DNA of 64,000 nucleotides from CAYQQK01 sp964420065 (GCA_964420065.1 CAYQQK010000001.1:62001-126000); one strand, 5' to 3'; positions 33,457 to 43,334 are shown, numbered from the stretch's first letter. A program made the numbers and translations. Notes: generated from the sequence alone by a model not told the origin.

Positions 33457-36400
33457 ATGATCCTGCAGGCGCTTCTCGGCCGGTGGGCCCGGGAGAGCTC
33501 CTTTGACCAGCTTCTTCTCAGTCTGAATAAACCGCGTTTCCGGGCTATGGTGCACGGCCTGACCGGGAATGCACGGGTTTATTTCATGGCTGCCCTGGCC
33601 CGATCGGCCAAACGTCCTCTCCTGGTTGTTGCCGCCGATATGGGCCGGGCGGAAAAACTTTTTGAAGATCTGCTTGCGTTTTTGCCTCGGGCCTATATCC
33701 ATATCCTACCCCCCCGGGAACTTTTTGTAACCGGGGATCTGCTCGGCATGAGCATCGATACATTTGAACAGAGGCAGCATTTTTATGAATGGGCCTACAC
33801 CGGCGGTTCCGGTATTTATATCGCTCCCGTAGCCGCCCTCCTGCCCCGGGTTGTGCCGGTAAAAACCTGGCGTTCCCTTCTGCTGGATCTGAAACCGGGC
33901 CGGGAGATCGGCCGGGAGCAATTTCTGAACCACCTGGTCGAGCTTGGTTATCGCTGCTACTCGCAGGTGGAAAGCAGGGGTTCTTTCAGCGTCCGGGGGG
34001 AGGTCATCGATCTTTTTCCTCCTGGACGGGATGAACCGGTTCGGATCGAATTATTTGAAGACAGCATTGCCTCGTTGCGTACCTTTGATCTGCAAACACA
34101 ACGCTCGATCAGGAAAATGGAACAGATTCGGATCTTGCCGGCTTGCGAACTCGTCCTTCCGGCTGCAATTTATGATCGAGGTGCGGAAAATCTCCGGCAC
34201 GAAGCCGTCCAAACCGTGGCCCGGTTGCGTCGGGCCCGCGATTGCGCCGCCGGGCATTTACAGGACAAGGTTGAACAGCATTTGCAGCGGCTTGGTCAGC
34301 CCGGCGGCTTGGAGATGTTATCCGGTTATTTCCCTTTTTTTTACGGCCGCGGTGCGGCTATTTGGGAACATCTCCCTGCCCGGGCCGTCGTTGTTTTTGA
34401 TGAACCGGTGCGGGTGAAAGAAAATACAACGGTATTGTGCCGTGAACTGGCCGATCATCGGGGCAACCTGTTTTTAAAGGGAGAGTTGTTGCCTTCCCAG
34501 CTTGATCCAATCTGGACCCTGGAAGAACTACTGGCGCACCTGGATCACCCTGCCATGACGGTTTCGTTCTTTCCCGAAGGAATTTTTACCGCTCCTGAGA
34601 TCTGCTTCACGGCCAAGGAAATGCCTCATTATCACGGCCAGTGGGACGTCTTTTTTCACGATGTGGCGCGCTGGTTGGATGACGGCTTTCGCGTCGTTGT
34701 CCTTTCCTCCACCCCCGAAGGGGCACAATCCCTGGTTGGCCTGTTTCGGGAACACCACCTTGCGGCCAGTTTTATTTCAGGACAGCCCGGAGAAGGCCGG
34801 GAATGTTTGCAAGTGGGTGTAGCCGCCCTTGAAGCGGGCTTTGTCTTGCCCGGCTTAAAGGTGGCTGTCGTTGCCGAAAACAATTTAATTCCGCGCCGTC
34901 GTAAAAAAAGGCGCCTTTCCCGTCAAGAGGGCATTACCCTGAGCCATTACCGGGAACTATCCGCCGGAGATCATATCGTGCACGAACAGCATGGTATCGG
35001 AAGATACCTCGGTTTGAATGCATTGGAAATCAACGGCATCAAAAAGGATTTTCTGCAGATCAAGTACGGCGGCGCCGATAAGCTTTATCTCCCGGTGGAA
35101 CAGGTGCATTTAATCCGGAAATATGTGGGTGAGGAAGGGAAAACACCCCGCTTGCATAGTTTGGGGGGAGGCGAATGGCAACGTTTGAAAAGCAGGGTCA
35201 AGGCTTCGGTCCAGGAAATGGCTCAAAACCTGCTGGCCCTTTATGCCTCCCGGGAAACCGTTTCCGGTTACGCTTTTGGACCGGATCATCCCTGGCAAGG
35301 GGAGTTCGAGGCCCGGTTTCCGTACGAGGAAACGCCCGATCAACTGCAGGCGATTGCCGCGGTCAAGGCGGATATGGAAAAACCGGCGCCGATGGATCGG
35401 CTTATTTGCGGGGATGTCGGTTATGGTAAAACCGAAGTAGCTTTACGGGCGGCATTCAAAGCCGCCCTGGAAGGAAAACAGGTTGCCCTTCTGGTTCCGA
35501 CGACTATTCTTGCGCAGCAGCATTACCGTACTTTTTCCGAAAGGTTCCACGATTTTCCACTGCAGGTCGCCCAGCTAAGCCGGTTTGTCCCTCCGGCCAG
35601 GCAGAAAGAAATTTTGAAGGACTTGGCCCATGGAAAATTGGATATTGTGATCGGAACCCATCGCCTACTTTCCCGGGATGTCCGGTTTCATGACTTGGGA
35701 TTACTGATTGTTGATGAAGAGCAGCGTTTTGGTGTTCGGCACAAGGAGAAGTTGAAACAACTGCGCCTTGAGGTTGACGTATTGACCATGACCGCCACCC
35801 CCATTCCGCGCACGCTCCATCTTTCAATTGCCGGGGCCCGTGATTTAAGTGTGATCGAAACTCCTCCTGAAAATCGTTACCCTGTGCAGACTTTTGTGGT
35901 TGAATATTCCGACCAGATGGTGCGAGAAGCGTTCCAGCGGGAGTTGAACCGTCATGGGCAGGTCTATTTTGTCTTCAACCGGGTGCGGGGGATCGAAGCC
36001 ATGGCTGCCCATTTGCAGGAACTCTTGCCGGCGGCCCGCATCGCCGTCGGCCACGGGCAGATGTCCGAAAGGCAGCTCGAAAGAGTCATGAATGATTTCT
36101 TGGAAGCGCGTTACGATATCCTGGTCAGTACCACCATTGTTGAGGCGGGCCTGGATATACCGAACGTGAACACGATGATCGTTTACGATGCCGATCATTT
36201 TGGCCTATCCCAGCTTTACCAGTTGCGCGGCCGGGTGGGACGTTCCAATCGCCTTGCCTATGCTTACCTGACCTACCGGCGGGAAAAAATGATGACCGGG
36301 TTTTCCCGGAAAAGGCTTCAGGCAATTACCGAATTTACCGAACTGGGATCCGGTTTCAAGGTTGCCCTACGCGATCTGGAAATACGGGGAGCGGGTAATA

Positions 36401-37005
36401 TTTTAGGAGCTGAACAACACGGCTTCATGATTGCGGTCGGTTTTGATCTCTACGTGCGCCTCCTTGATCAGGCGGTGCGCTCGTTGCGCCGGGAACCCGT
36501 ACAAGAAAAAATCGTCCCGGAACCGCGGTTGGATCTGCAGGTGAATGCTTTTTTGCCCTCTTCTTTCATCGCCGGGCAGGATCAAAAAATAGATCTTTAC
36601 CAGCGAATTTATGCCGCCGGCGATGCTGCTGCCCTGGAAGAACTGGAAACTGATTTGCGCGATCGCTACGGTCAGCCGCCCCGGCCGGTTCTGAACCTTT
36701 TGGCGGTGGCAAGGCTGCGCTTGCTGTCCCTGGAACTGGGCGTGGATTTGATCCGTCAGGAACAGGGGCAGGTGATGATCCGGTTTGCCCATAATGTTCC
36801 GGACAGGGAGGCGCTTTGGGCGGTTCTACGTCGGTACAAGGGGAAAGTTGCGCTAATGACGGGACGGAAGTTAACGTTAAAAATGCGCGCCGGAGGAAAT
36901 GGAGACGATTTCCTGGCCGGCCTGATCCTTTTGCTGGGTGAGTTGGATGATGCGTTTAAAATCGTTCCGGTAAACGCGGGCAGTGGTAACGCGCAAAAGT
37001 GGTAA
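33457..37005 (+). CDS. mfd: Transcription-repair coupling factor
   Basis: An 1182-residue DNA translocase that removes RNA polymerase stalled at lesions and recruits UvrA. Order: N-terminal UvrB-like/UvrA-binding region (about 1-480), RNA-polymerase-interaction CarD domain (LSAGDHIVHEQHGIGRYLGL, about 505-580), RecG-like helicase with Walker A CGDVGYGKTEVALR (about 655) and DEEQ (about 757), and the C-terminal TRCF domain (about 1020-1160). ATG 33457 has tggagg. Confidence 0.97.
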   Translation: MILQALLGRWARESSFDQLLLSLNKPRFRAMVHGLTGNARVYFMAALARSAKRPLLVVAADMGRAEKLFEDLLAFLPRAYIHILPPRELFVTGDLLGMSIDTFEQRQHFYEWAYTGGSGIYIAPVAALLPRVVPVKTWRSLLLDLKPGREIGREQFLNHLVELGYRCYSQVESRGSFSVRGEVIDLFPPGRDEPVRIELFEDSIASLRTFDLQTQRSIRKMEQIRILPACELVLPAAIYDRGAENLRHEAVQTVARLRRARDCAAGHLQDKVEQHLQRLGQPGGLEMLSGYFPFFYGRGAAIWEHLPARAVVVFDEPVRVKENTTVLCRELADHRGNLFLKGELLPSQLDPIWTLEELLAHLDHPAMTVSFFPEGIFTAPEICFTAKEMPHYHGQWDVFFHDVARWLDDGFRVVVLSSTPEGAQSLVGLFREHHLAASFISGQPGEGRECLQVGVAALEAGFVLPGLKVAVVAENNLIPRRRKKRRLSRQEGITLSHYRELSAGDHIVHEQHGIGRYLGLNALEINGIKKDFLQIKYGGADKLYLPVEQVHLIRKYVGEEGKTPRLHSLGGGEWQRLKSRVKASVQEMAQNLLALYASRETVSGYAFGPDHPWQGEFEARFPYEETPDQLQAIAAVKADMEKPAPMDRLICGDVGYGKTEVALRAAFKAALEGKQVALLVPTTILAQQHYRTFSERFHDFPLQVAQLSRFVPPARQKEILKDLAHGKLDIVIGTHRLLSRDVRFHDLGLLIVDEEQRFGVRHKEKLKQLRLEVDVLTMTATPIPRTLHLSIAGARDLSVIETPPENRYPVQTFVVEYSDQMVREAFQRELNRHGQVYFVFNRVRGIEAMAAHLQELLPAARIAVGHGQMSERQLERVMNDFLEARYDILVSTTIVEAGLDIPNVNTMIVYDADHFGLSQLYQLRGRVGRSNRLAYAYLTYRREKMMTGFSRKRLQAITEFTELGSGFKVALRDLEIRGAGNILGAEQHGFMIAVGFDLYVRLLDQAVRSLRREPVQEKIVPEPRLDLQVNAFLPSSFIAGQDQKIDLYQRIYAAGDAAALEELETDLRDRYGQPPRPVLNLLAVARLRLLSLELGVDLIRQEQGQVMIRFAHNVPDREALWAVLRRYKGKVALMTGRKLTLKMRAGGNGDDFLAGLILLLGELDDAFKIVPVNAGSGNAQKW

Positions 37006-37060
37006 TCATAAGACGTGAGCTGCTGGGAATGTAGCTGCTGATACGGTCCGGCCGCTGAAT

Positions 37061-37090
37061 GCATAAAAGCCCCGGGGCAGTTGAATACTA
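37061..37090 (+). promoter_or_regulatory. Candidate sigma-G (forespore) promoter of spoVT
   Basis: GCATA (37061-37065), an 18-base spacer and AATACTA (37084-37090). This fits the sigma-G pattern GHATR-N18-CATNHTA with one mismatch. spoVT is sigma-G-dependent in Bacillus. Confidence 0.5.
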
Positions 37091-37138
37091 TGAGGGAAAG
37101 CGGCAGACCCAAACTGGCACTACAAGGAGGAGCAAATC

Positions 37139-37693
37139 TTGAAAGCAACGGGCATAGTAAGGCGTATTGACGATCTAGGGCGGGTGGTTATCCCAAAGGA
37201 GATACGGAGGACCCTGCGTATTCGTGAAGGTGACCCTCTCGAAATTTTTGTTGACCGGGACGGCGAAGTTATTCTAAAAAAGTATTCCCCGATCGGCGAA
37301 CTGGGTGAATTTGCCCAGGAATACGCCGATTCCTTGCACGAAGCCCTGGGGCATACCGCTTGCATTGCCGACCGCGACACCATTATTGCCGTCGCGGGCG
37401 CCCCGAAAAAAGAATTTGTCAACCGCCCCTTGAACAATGCCGTGGAGCAGGTTATGGAAAGTCGTAAAAGCGTCCTCATCAACAATACCGCCGAACACCA
37501 TTTTTACCAGGATTCCGACGGGGTGGGGGTACCACACTTCGTCAACGAGGTTATTGCTCCCATCATCTCCGAAGGGGATCCGATCGGGGCGGTGGTAATG
37601 GGCAGCAAAGATCCAGCGATAAAAATGACCGGTATGGAACAAAAACTGGTTGAAACGGCGGCCTCCTTCCTTGCCAAACAGATGGAACAGTAA
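37139..37693 (+). CDS. spoVT: Stage V sporulation regulator SpoVT
   Basis: A 184-residue forespore regulator. AbrB-like DNA-binding domain in residues 1-50 (MKATGIVRRIDDLGRVVIPK, EIRRTLRIREGDPLEIF) and a GAF-like C-terminal domain (HTACIADRDTIIAVAGAPKK, EVIAPIISEGDPIGAVVMGS). It activates or represses sigma-G genes in the forespore. TTG 37139 with aaggaggag eight bases upstream. Its N-terminus closely resembles the AbrB at 17722. Confidence 0.96.
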   Translation: MKATGIVRRIDDLGRVVIPKEIRRTLRIREGDPLEIFVDRDGEVILKKYSPIGELGEFAQEYADSLHEALGHTACIADRDTIIAVAGAPKKEFVNRPLNNAVEQVMESRKSVLINNTAEHHFYQDSDGVGVPHFVNEVIAPIISEGDPIGAVVMGSKDPAIKMTGMEQKLVETAASFLAKQMEQ

Positions 37694-37779
37694 CCGTCAG
37701 GGGAGAGAGAATCCCTGATTTTGTTGGGGTGTGTTTTTGCCGCTGCAGCGGTCCGGAGGGCGGAGAGCGGAGGGGGAAA

Positions 37780-39408
37780 ATGTCCAGCCATAGCTCCTTG
37801 ATCAAGGGTACCGCGATCCTGGCTTTGGCCGGGGTGGCGGTGCGTTTAATGGGAGCGATCCTACGCATTGCTCTGGCAGCCCTGATGGGGGATGAGGGTA
37901 TCGGACTTTATCAAATGGCCTATCCGATCTACTCCACGCTGCTTTCAATTTCGACTGCCGGTATTCCGGTTGCCATTTCGAAACTGGTAGCCGAGAACAT
38001 TGCTTTGAAAGATTACCGCGAGTCTTTTCGGGTTTTCAAGGCAGCCTTGTTGATCCTTGCCGCCAGCGGTCTCGCAATTACCCTATTGCTTTTACTGGGA
38101 GCCGATTTTATCGCCCGGGTTGTCGTGAAGCAACCGCGGGCGGTTTATTCGCTTCTGGCCATCGCTCCCGCCATTTTTTTTGTAACGGTTATGTCCGCCG
38201 TGCGCGGTTTTTTCCAGGGGCAGGAAAGAATGGGGCCGACCGCCTTTTCTCAAATAGTTGAACAGCTGGGACGGGTGATCGTATCCCTGAGCCTGACGCT
38301 TGTGTTCCTGCCGTCCGGACTTGAATATGCTGCCGCCGGCGCTTCCGCCGGGGCGGTTTTTGGCGGGTTGGCCGGACTGCTTGTGCTGGTCTGGGTTTAT
38401 TTACGTCACCGGCCTTCTTTCCAACGGCGCATGGCCGGACAAACCCAAATCCGCCACCGCCCCGGCGGAAGCTACCGCCGGATTATCCGCCGTATTTTCG
38501 CTCTGGCGGTTCCGATCACCTTCGGCAGCCTGATCATGCCGCTTCTGAACTTGATCGATCTTGCCATCGTGCCCCGGCAGTTGCAGGCGGCTGGTTTTTC
38601 ACTGGATCGGGCGACCGCTCTTTTTGGGCAATTAACCGGGATGGCCAGCTCGATCATTTATTTCCCGAACGTGGTCATCATTGCTTTGGGCATGAGCCTG
38701 GTGCCGGCCGTATCCGGGGCTTTTACCTTGAACAAACGCAGCTCCATTGCCAATCGTGCGGCAATTGGCATTAGACTGGCGATGTTGTTTTCCTTTCCGG
38801 CTGCCGCCGGGCTCTTCCTTCTGGCAACCCCGATTACCGTGCTCCTATTCAACAACGTCGAGGCCGGCCTTTCGCTGGCGGTGCTCTCCTGGTCGGTGAT
38901 CCCTCTTTCCCTGTACATCACAACGACCGGGGTCATGCAGGGGTTGGGGCGTCCGATTATCCCCGTGCTGAACATGGTTTACGGTGGGGTGCTCAAGAGT
39001 GTGCTGGCCTGGCATCTGACCGCCCTTCCCTCCTGGAACATCGGCGGGGCCGCTTTGGCTTCGGTGATCGGGCTTTCAGTGGCCGCAATCCTGAACCTTT
39101 TCGCAACGGCGCGTTATACCGGATGGCGTTTTCACGCAGCCGATCTGGTCCTCCGGCCCGGTCTCTCCACCCTGGTCATGTCCGCCGCAGTCTTCTTGAC
39201 TTTTGATCTTTTTCACAATCTATCCTTTTTGACACCGGGGGCAACTAACGCCCTGGCGACCCTGGCGGCGGTCGGGGTGGGGGTAATCGTTTATATCGCC
39301 GTCTTGTTGCTGGGGGGTGGGATAAAACGGGAGGATCTGGTTCTGATACCGCGGATCGGGGGGCGCCTGGCGCGATGGGTCGATCGCTTTGATCCGGACG
39401 GGAAATAG
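37780..39408 (+). CDS. SpoVB/MurJ-like polysaccharide flippase (MOP superfamily)
   Basis: A 542-residue protein with about 14 membrane helices, opening SLIKGTAILALAGVAVRLMG. It belongs to the polysaccharide/lipid II exporter group including SpoVB and YabM, which flips peptidoglycan or spore-cortex precursors. Conserved pieces: MSAVRGFFQGQERMGPTAFSQ and VMQGLGRPIIPVLNM. ATG 37780 has cggaggg-type purines upstream. The spoVT-yabM-mazG order matches Bacillus. Confidence 0.9.
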   Translation: MSSHSSLIKGTAILALAGVAVRLMGAILRIALAALMGDEGIGLYQMAYPIYSTLLSISTAGIPVAISKLVAENIALKDYRESFRVFKAALLILAASGLAITLLLLLGADFIARVVVKQPRAVYSLLAIAPAIFFVTVMSAVRGFFQGQERMGPTAFSQIVEQLGRVIVSLSLTLVFLPSGLEYAAAGASAGAVFGGLAGLLVLVWVYLRHRPSFQRRMAGQTQIRHRPGGSYRRIIRRIFALAVPITFGSLIMPLLNLIDLAIVPRQLQAAGFSLDRATALFGQLTGMASSIIYFPNVVIIALGMSLVPAVSGAFTLNKRSSIANRAAIGIRLAMLFSFPAAAGLFLLATPITVLLFNNVEAGLSLAVLSWSVIPLSLYITTTGVMQGLGRPIIPVLNMVYGGVLKSVLAWHLTALPSWNIGGAALASVIGLSVAAILNLFATARYTGWRFHAADLVLRPGLSTLVMSAAVFLTFDLFHNLSFLTPGATNALATLAAVGVGVIVYIAVLLLGGGIKREDLVLIPRIGGRLARWVDRFDPDGK

Positions 39409-39432
39409 GAAAAAAGGAAGGAGAACCGGTAT

Positions 39433-40917
39433 ATGGCTGTTATCGTCGTCATCGGTTTGGGGCCGGGTTCACCGCAAAACATGACCGAACAGGCCAGACG
39501 TTGCCTTGTCAAAGGGCAACCCCTGTACCTGCGTACCGCCTGTCATCCGGTTTCGCGCTGGCTTAACAATCGTGGAATCAATTATCATAGCTTCGACCGG
39601 TACTACCGGCGTGGCAGCAGCTTTAACCGGGTTTACCGGGCCATCCTTGGAAAGCTGCTCCGGGAAGCCCGGTGCCACCGTGCTGTTTATTATGCCGTGC
39701 CCGGGCATCCCCTGGCCGGAGAAGCGGTGGTGGGAAACCTGCTCCGCCATCCCCGTCCCGGGCTGTCGGTCCGGGTGGTACCCGGATTAAGTTTCCTGGA
39801 ACCCCTTTTAACGACCCTGCATTTGGACCTGTTGCGGGGGGTGACTGTTCTCGATGCCTTACGCCTGGAAAAATTATGTGAGCCCGTCCCCTGGAGTCTG
39901 GTGATCACTCAAGTTTACAGCCGTGCCGTGGCCTCCCGGGTTAAGTTGAAACTACTGGAACTGTACCCCTCCTCGACCCCGGTGGCGATAGTGCGCCAGG
40001 CCGGGCTGGCCGGCGGGAATGTACGGCGCCTGCCCCTGTACCGGCTTGACCGGGGTCCCTGGTTCGATCATTATACTTCCCTTTTCCTGCCCGCGGCGCG
40101 GCAACGCACCCTGGGGTGTCTGGCCCGAATTGTGGAGCGGTTGCGCGCACCGGAAGGATGCCCCTGGGATCGCCGGCAGGATCACCGCAGTCTGCGACCT
40201 TACTTGCTCGAAGAAGCGTATGAAGTCATTGCGGCCATCGACTCCGGGAAAGGAGAAGCATTGTGCGAGGAGTTGGGAGATCTGCTCCTGCAAGTAGTCC
40301 TTCACAGCCAGATTGCCCACGAAGGGGGCGCTTTCGATCTGTTCACGGTGATCGAAAACATTATCGCCAAGTTGATTCGACGGCATCCCCATGTTTTTGG
40401 GCAGGAACGGATTGCAACCGCGGACGGGGTGCGGCGGCGCTGGCAACAGATCAAGGGCAAGGAAAAAGGCAAACAGGGCTCTCTGGTGCAGGTAGAGAAA
40501 GGCTTGCCCGCCCTGCTACAGGCCCGGAAGGTACAGGAGAATGCAGCCGCGGTGGGTTTTGACTGGCCCGATCCTTCCGGTGCGGTACTCAAACTGAAAG
40601 AAGAGCTGGCCGAGCTTGAAGATGCATACCGTATGGGGGATCAGGCCAGAATAGAAGAAGAACTGGGCGATTTTCTTTTTGCCACGGTAAATGTATCCCG
40701 TTTTTTCAAGGTTGACGCGGAGCTGGCGCTGGGGCGGGCAGTACTTAAATTTATCCATCGTTTCCGCTATATTGAGGCACAGGTGGCCCGTTCCGGACGG
40801 GATTTTGCAGATTTTACCCTGGAGGAACTGGACCGGTGGTGGGAAAAGGTGAAGAATAAAGGGAATTCCAGCCAAAGGGGCAGGAGTCTTGGAAAAGATA
40901 GCGAATTTACGACTTAA
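39433..40917 (+). CDS. mazG: MazG-family NTP pyrophosphohydrolase with N-terminal SAM-methylase-like domain (YabN type)
   Basis: A 494-residue two-domain protein. Residues 1-215 form a tetrapyrrole-methylase (SAM) domain (VIVVIGLGPGSPQNMTEQA, VVPGLSFLEPLLTTL). Residues 235-494 carry duplicated MazG modules with the EExxE/ExxD metal motifs (EEAYEVIAAIDSGKGEALCE, ELGDLLLQVVLHSQIA; later KEELAELEDAYRM and EELGDFLFATVNVSRF). MazG removes non-canonical or excess NTPs. The methylase-like fusion is typical of Firmicutes YabN. Starts 24 bases after the flippase gene. Confidence 0.94.
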   Translation: MAVIVVIGLGPGSPQNMTEQARRCLVKGQPLYLRTACHPVSRWLNNRGINYHSFDRYYRRGSSFNRVYRAILGKLLREARCHRAVYYAVPGHPLAGEAVVGNLLRHPRPGLSVRVVPGLSFLEPLLTTLHLDLLRGVTVLDALRLEKLCEPVPWSLVITQVYSRAVASRVKLKLLELYPSSTPVAIVRQAGLAGGNVRRLPLYRLDRGPWFDHYTSLFLPAARQRTLGCLARIVERLRAPEGCPWDRRQDHRSLRPYLLEEAYEVIAAIDSGKGEALCEELGDLLLQVVLHSQIAHEGGAFDLFTVIENIIAKLIRRHPHVFGQERIATADGVRRRWQQIKGKEKGKQGSLVQVEKGLPALLQARKVQENAAAVGFDWPDPSGAVLKLKEELAELEDAYRMGDQARIEEELGDFLFATVNVSRFFKVDAELALGRAVLKFIHRFRYIEAQVARSGRDFADFTLEELDRWWEKVKNKGNSSQRGRSLGKDSEFTT

Positions 40918-40956
40918 TATCTTTATTTATTCCTTAGACAGGGAGGGATTCACAGC

Positions 40957-41229
40957 GTGAATAAGTCCCAACTAATCGGTGTTGTAGCCGAAAGGGCGGA
41001 AGTATCGAAAAAGGATGCGGCAAAGGTAGTCGATGCTGTTTTTGACAGTATTGCTGAAAGTCTAACTCGGGGGGAGAAAGTACAGGTAATCGGTTTTGGA
41101 ACCTTTGAGGCACGTTACCGGGATGCCCGGGAAGGACGTAATCCAGCCACCGGTGAAAAAATTCAAATTCCGGCTTTAAGGGTGCCCGTGTTCAAAGCGG
41201 GTAAAACATTGAAAGAAAAAGTCAGGTAA
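40957..41229 (+). CDS. hup: HU-family DNA-binding protein
   Basis: A 90-residue dimeric histone-like protein: MNKSQLIGVVAERAEVSKKD, then IGFGTFEARYRDAREGRNPA with the beta-arm signature (GRNPATGEKIQIPA). It bends and compacts DNA. GTG 40957 with gggaggg upstream. A terminator follows. Confidence 0.97.
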   Translation: MNKSQLIGVVAERAEVSKKDAAKVVDAVFDSIAESLTRGEKVQVIGFGTFEARYRDAREGRNPATGEKIQIPALRVPVFKAGKTLKEKVR

Positions 41230-41257
41230 ACAGGACTGCTCTTCGCCAGGAATACTG

Positions 41258-41291
41258 GTCCTCCGTAAATGAACGGGGGACTTTGTTTTTT
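41258..41291 (+). terminator. Intrinsic terminator after hup
   Basis: Nine-base stem (41258-41266 with 41273-41281) with one G-U wobble, followed by TTTGTTTTTT. Confidence 0.85.
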
Positions 41292-41357
41292 AACTGCATA
41301 ATTCAACGGGCTGGACAAAAAATAGAAGTGTGCTTTATTCCTGTAGGAGTTGAGACC

Positions 41358-42347
41358 ATGATCTCGTTGTGCCGGTTTATGCTGGTTTTGTTTACGGTAT
41401 TTTTCACGGTCGGTTGGGGCGGTTGCACATTCCACCCGCGGAACCGGCCTTCTGTTCCCGACCTGCACAGGCCCGCCCTCCCCGGAGCCTTGAAGGCAAA
41501 AGAAGGGGAAGAACCGGTTTTGCGGGTCTACTTGCATGAGACCGAAAAAACACAAGAAATGAAAATGGAAGAGTATATTGCCGGGGTAGTGGCCGCGGAA
41601 ATGGATCCGGGATGGCCACGGGAAGCGTTGGCGGCCCAGGCAATTATTGCCCGGAGTTTTACCTTGCAAAAAATTGGAGAAATGGGCAGTGTACCCGGAC
41701 GGGAGGGGGCGCATGCTTCAACCGACATCGAGGAATTTCAGGCCTATGACGCGGCTCGGATCAATGAAAACGTACGGCGGGCGGTAGCCCAGACCCGGGG
41801 AGAGGTGCTCGTGTACGAGGGGGAGTTTATCAGGGGTTGGTTTCATGCCTTTGCCGGGCCCCGTACCGCCTTGGCCGATGAAGGGTTGGAATTCAAGGAG
41901 GGAAACCCCCCCTATATTCAGATGGTGGACAGTCCGGCCGGGGAGATCGTTCCCGCCGAGGAACGTTTCTGGAGTGCCTCCTTTCCGTTGGAAGAGGTTC
42001 GTGAAGCGGTGACGGAAGTATCCGGTCTTGATCCGGGAGAGGTGGAAACGGTGCATATTTGCAGATATGGTCCCTCCGGTCGGGCGACCCGGATCCGGAT
42101 CAACAGTGGTCGGGAAATTTCAGCTCCTGCATTGCGCCTGGCTCTTGGCAGTACGGTGCTGCGCTCAACTTTCATTGAATCTTTAAAGGTGGAGGGGAGG
42201 CAGTTGTACCTGGAAGGAGTCGGTTACGGGCATGGGGTGGGTATGTGCCAGTGGGGCGCACGGGCGCTGGCCGGGGAAGGCTGGTCTTGCCGTGATATCC
42301 CTGGTTATTTTTACCGTGATGTCGAGCTGATCAAGCTCTGGGATTAG
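41358..42347 (+). CDS. SpoIID/LytB-domain protein (lipoprotein candidate)
   Basis: A 329-residue lytic-transglycosylase-like protein related to SpoIID, which thins peptidoglycan during engulfment. Residues 1-22 form a hydrophobic export signal ending GWGGC, a possible lipobox with Cys22. The SpoIID domain has EEYIAGVVAAEMDPGWPREA, LAAQAIIARSFTLQ, STDIEEFQAYD with catalytic acidic residues, and the closing YGHGVGMCQWGARALAGEG. ATG 41358 follows gtaggag. True SpoIID lacks a lipobox, so this may be a paralogue. Confidence 0.88.
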   Translation: MISLCRFMLVLFTVFFTVGWGGCTFHPRNRPSVPDLHRPALPGALKAKEGEEPVLRVYLHETEKTQEMKMEEYIAGVVAAEMDPGWPREALAAQAIIARSFTLQKIGEMGSVPGREGAHASTDIEEFQAYDAARINENVRRAVAQTRGEVLVYEGEFIRGWFHAFAGPRTALADEGLEFKEGNPPYIQMVDSPAGEIVPAEERFWSASFPLEEVREAVTEVSGLDPGEVETVHICRYGPSGRATRIRINSGREISAPALRLALGSTVLRSTFIESLKVEGRQLYLEGVGYGHGVGMCQWGARALAGEGWSCRDIPGYFYRDVELIKLWD

Positions 42348-42550
42348 AGGGATGCGTGTTGGCAGGGTTCTCCCCGTGGCCATGGTTTTATGAAGAGCCG
42401 ATCGTGGGCCGTGTGGTCTAAACAGGGTTCGTCCCGGATATATATAAAAAGGCGGCCGTCCTGCAGGCTGTTTGTACCGGGCGCAGTTTGTGGGATGCGG
42501 CCGCCGCCATGTATTTTCCCCAGCAACCCAGGTACAAAGGGGAGGGCGCG

Positions 42551-42841
42551 GTGGAAGAGAAATATTCTTTCCGGGGGGGACAGCACCGGCTGGTCATTGA
42601 AAACCGGGAAAATACGCAGGTTTCCGGGGTTATGCATGTGGCCAGTTTCAATGATGAAGAGGTGGTCATGGAAACGGAGTTGGGACTGCTGGCAGTGCGG
42701 GGTGAAAACTTGCATATCAAGCATCTCAACCTGGAACAAGGAGAAGTGATCATCGACGGTCATATTCTGGAACTGGCCTATGCCGAAACCGGAGGCCGGG
42801 GCGTGAAAGGTAAAAACCTGTTGGAGCGTTTGTTCAAGTAA
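42551..42841 (+). CDS. yabP: Sporulation protein YabP
   Basis: A 96-residue protein matching YabP, a mother-cell (sigma-E) protein needed for spore coat or cortex assembly: RLVIENRENTQVSGVMHVAS, TELGLLAVRGENLHIKHLNL. GTG 42551 is chosen for its gggaggg site. Between it and the SpoIID-like gene, 42348-42550 holds no gene that could be supported. yabQ begins 4 bases after its stop. Confidence 0.88.
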   Translation: MEEKYSFRGGQHRLVIENRENTQVSGVMHVASFNDEEVVMETELGLLAVRGENLHIKHLNLEQGEVIIDGHILELAYAETGGRGVKGKNLLERLFK

Positions 42842-42845
42842 GCTC

Positions 42846-43334
42846 ATGGAGCTACCTCCGCCTTTAATTGGCAATCAATTGGCCGGCATGATCAATGCTT
42901 TACTGCTCGGGTTTTTGCTGGCTGCGGGCTACGATTGTTACCGAGCTTTTCGTTACGGCAGCGGTCTCAAGTCTGCAGCGGCAATCTTTTGCATCGACTT
43001 TCTTTTTTGGGTTGTTGCCACGGTTTTTAGTTTATGGCACCTGTTTACTTATCGCCTTGGCGAGGTGGTTTTCCCGACCTATGCCGGTCTGGCAACGGGT
43101 GCGTTGCTGTACTTTATTTTTCCAAGCCGGTTTTTGTTACCCCTATGGCGTCACGCCTTTGATCTTTTCTTTGACGGGTTAAAAAAAATCAAACGTTATT
43201 TCGGTCGGGCCGTCCGGTGGTTGGGCCGGCCCCTGACCTGTGTTCGCGGCAGGGCCGGCTCGACTGTAAAAAAGGCCGGTTTGCATGTTCGCCCTTTTAT
43301 GAGCAGGATATCTTCCCTGTGGTGCCGAAAATAA
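42846..43334 (+). CDS. yabQ: Spore cortex biosynthesis protein YabQ
   Basis: A 162-residue membrane protein with about four hydrophobic segments in residues 10-115 (NALLLGFLLAAGYDCYRAFR, IFCIDFLFWVVATVFSLWHL, TGALLYFIFPSRFLL) and a basic tail. YabQ sits in the forespore outer membrane and is required for cortex formation. The yabP-yabQ-divIC order supports it. Confidence 0.9.
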   Translation: MELPPPLIGNQLAGMINALLLGFLLAAGYDCYRAFRYGSGLKSAAAIFCIDFLFWVVATVFSLWHLFTYRLGEVVFPTYAGLATGALLYFIFPSRFLLPLWRHAFDLFFDGLKKIKRYFGRAVRWLGRPLTCVRGRAGSTVKKAGLHVRPFMSRISSLWCRK

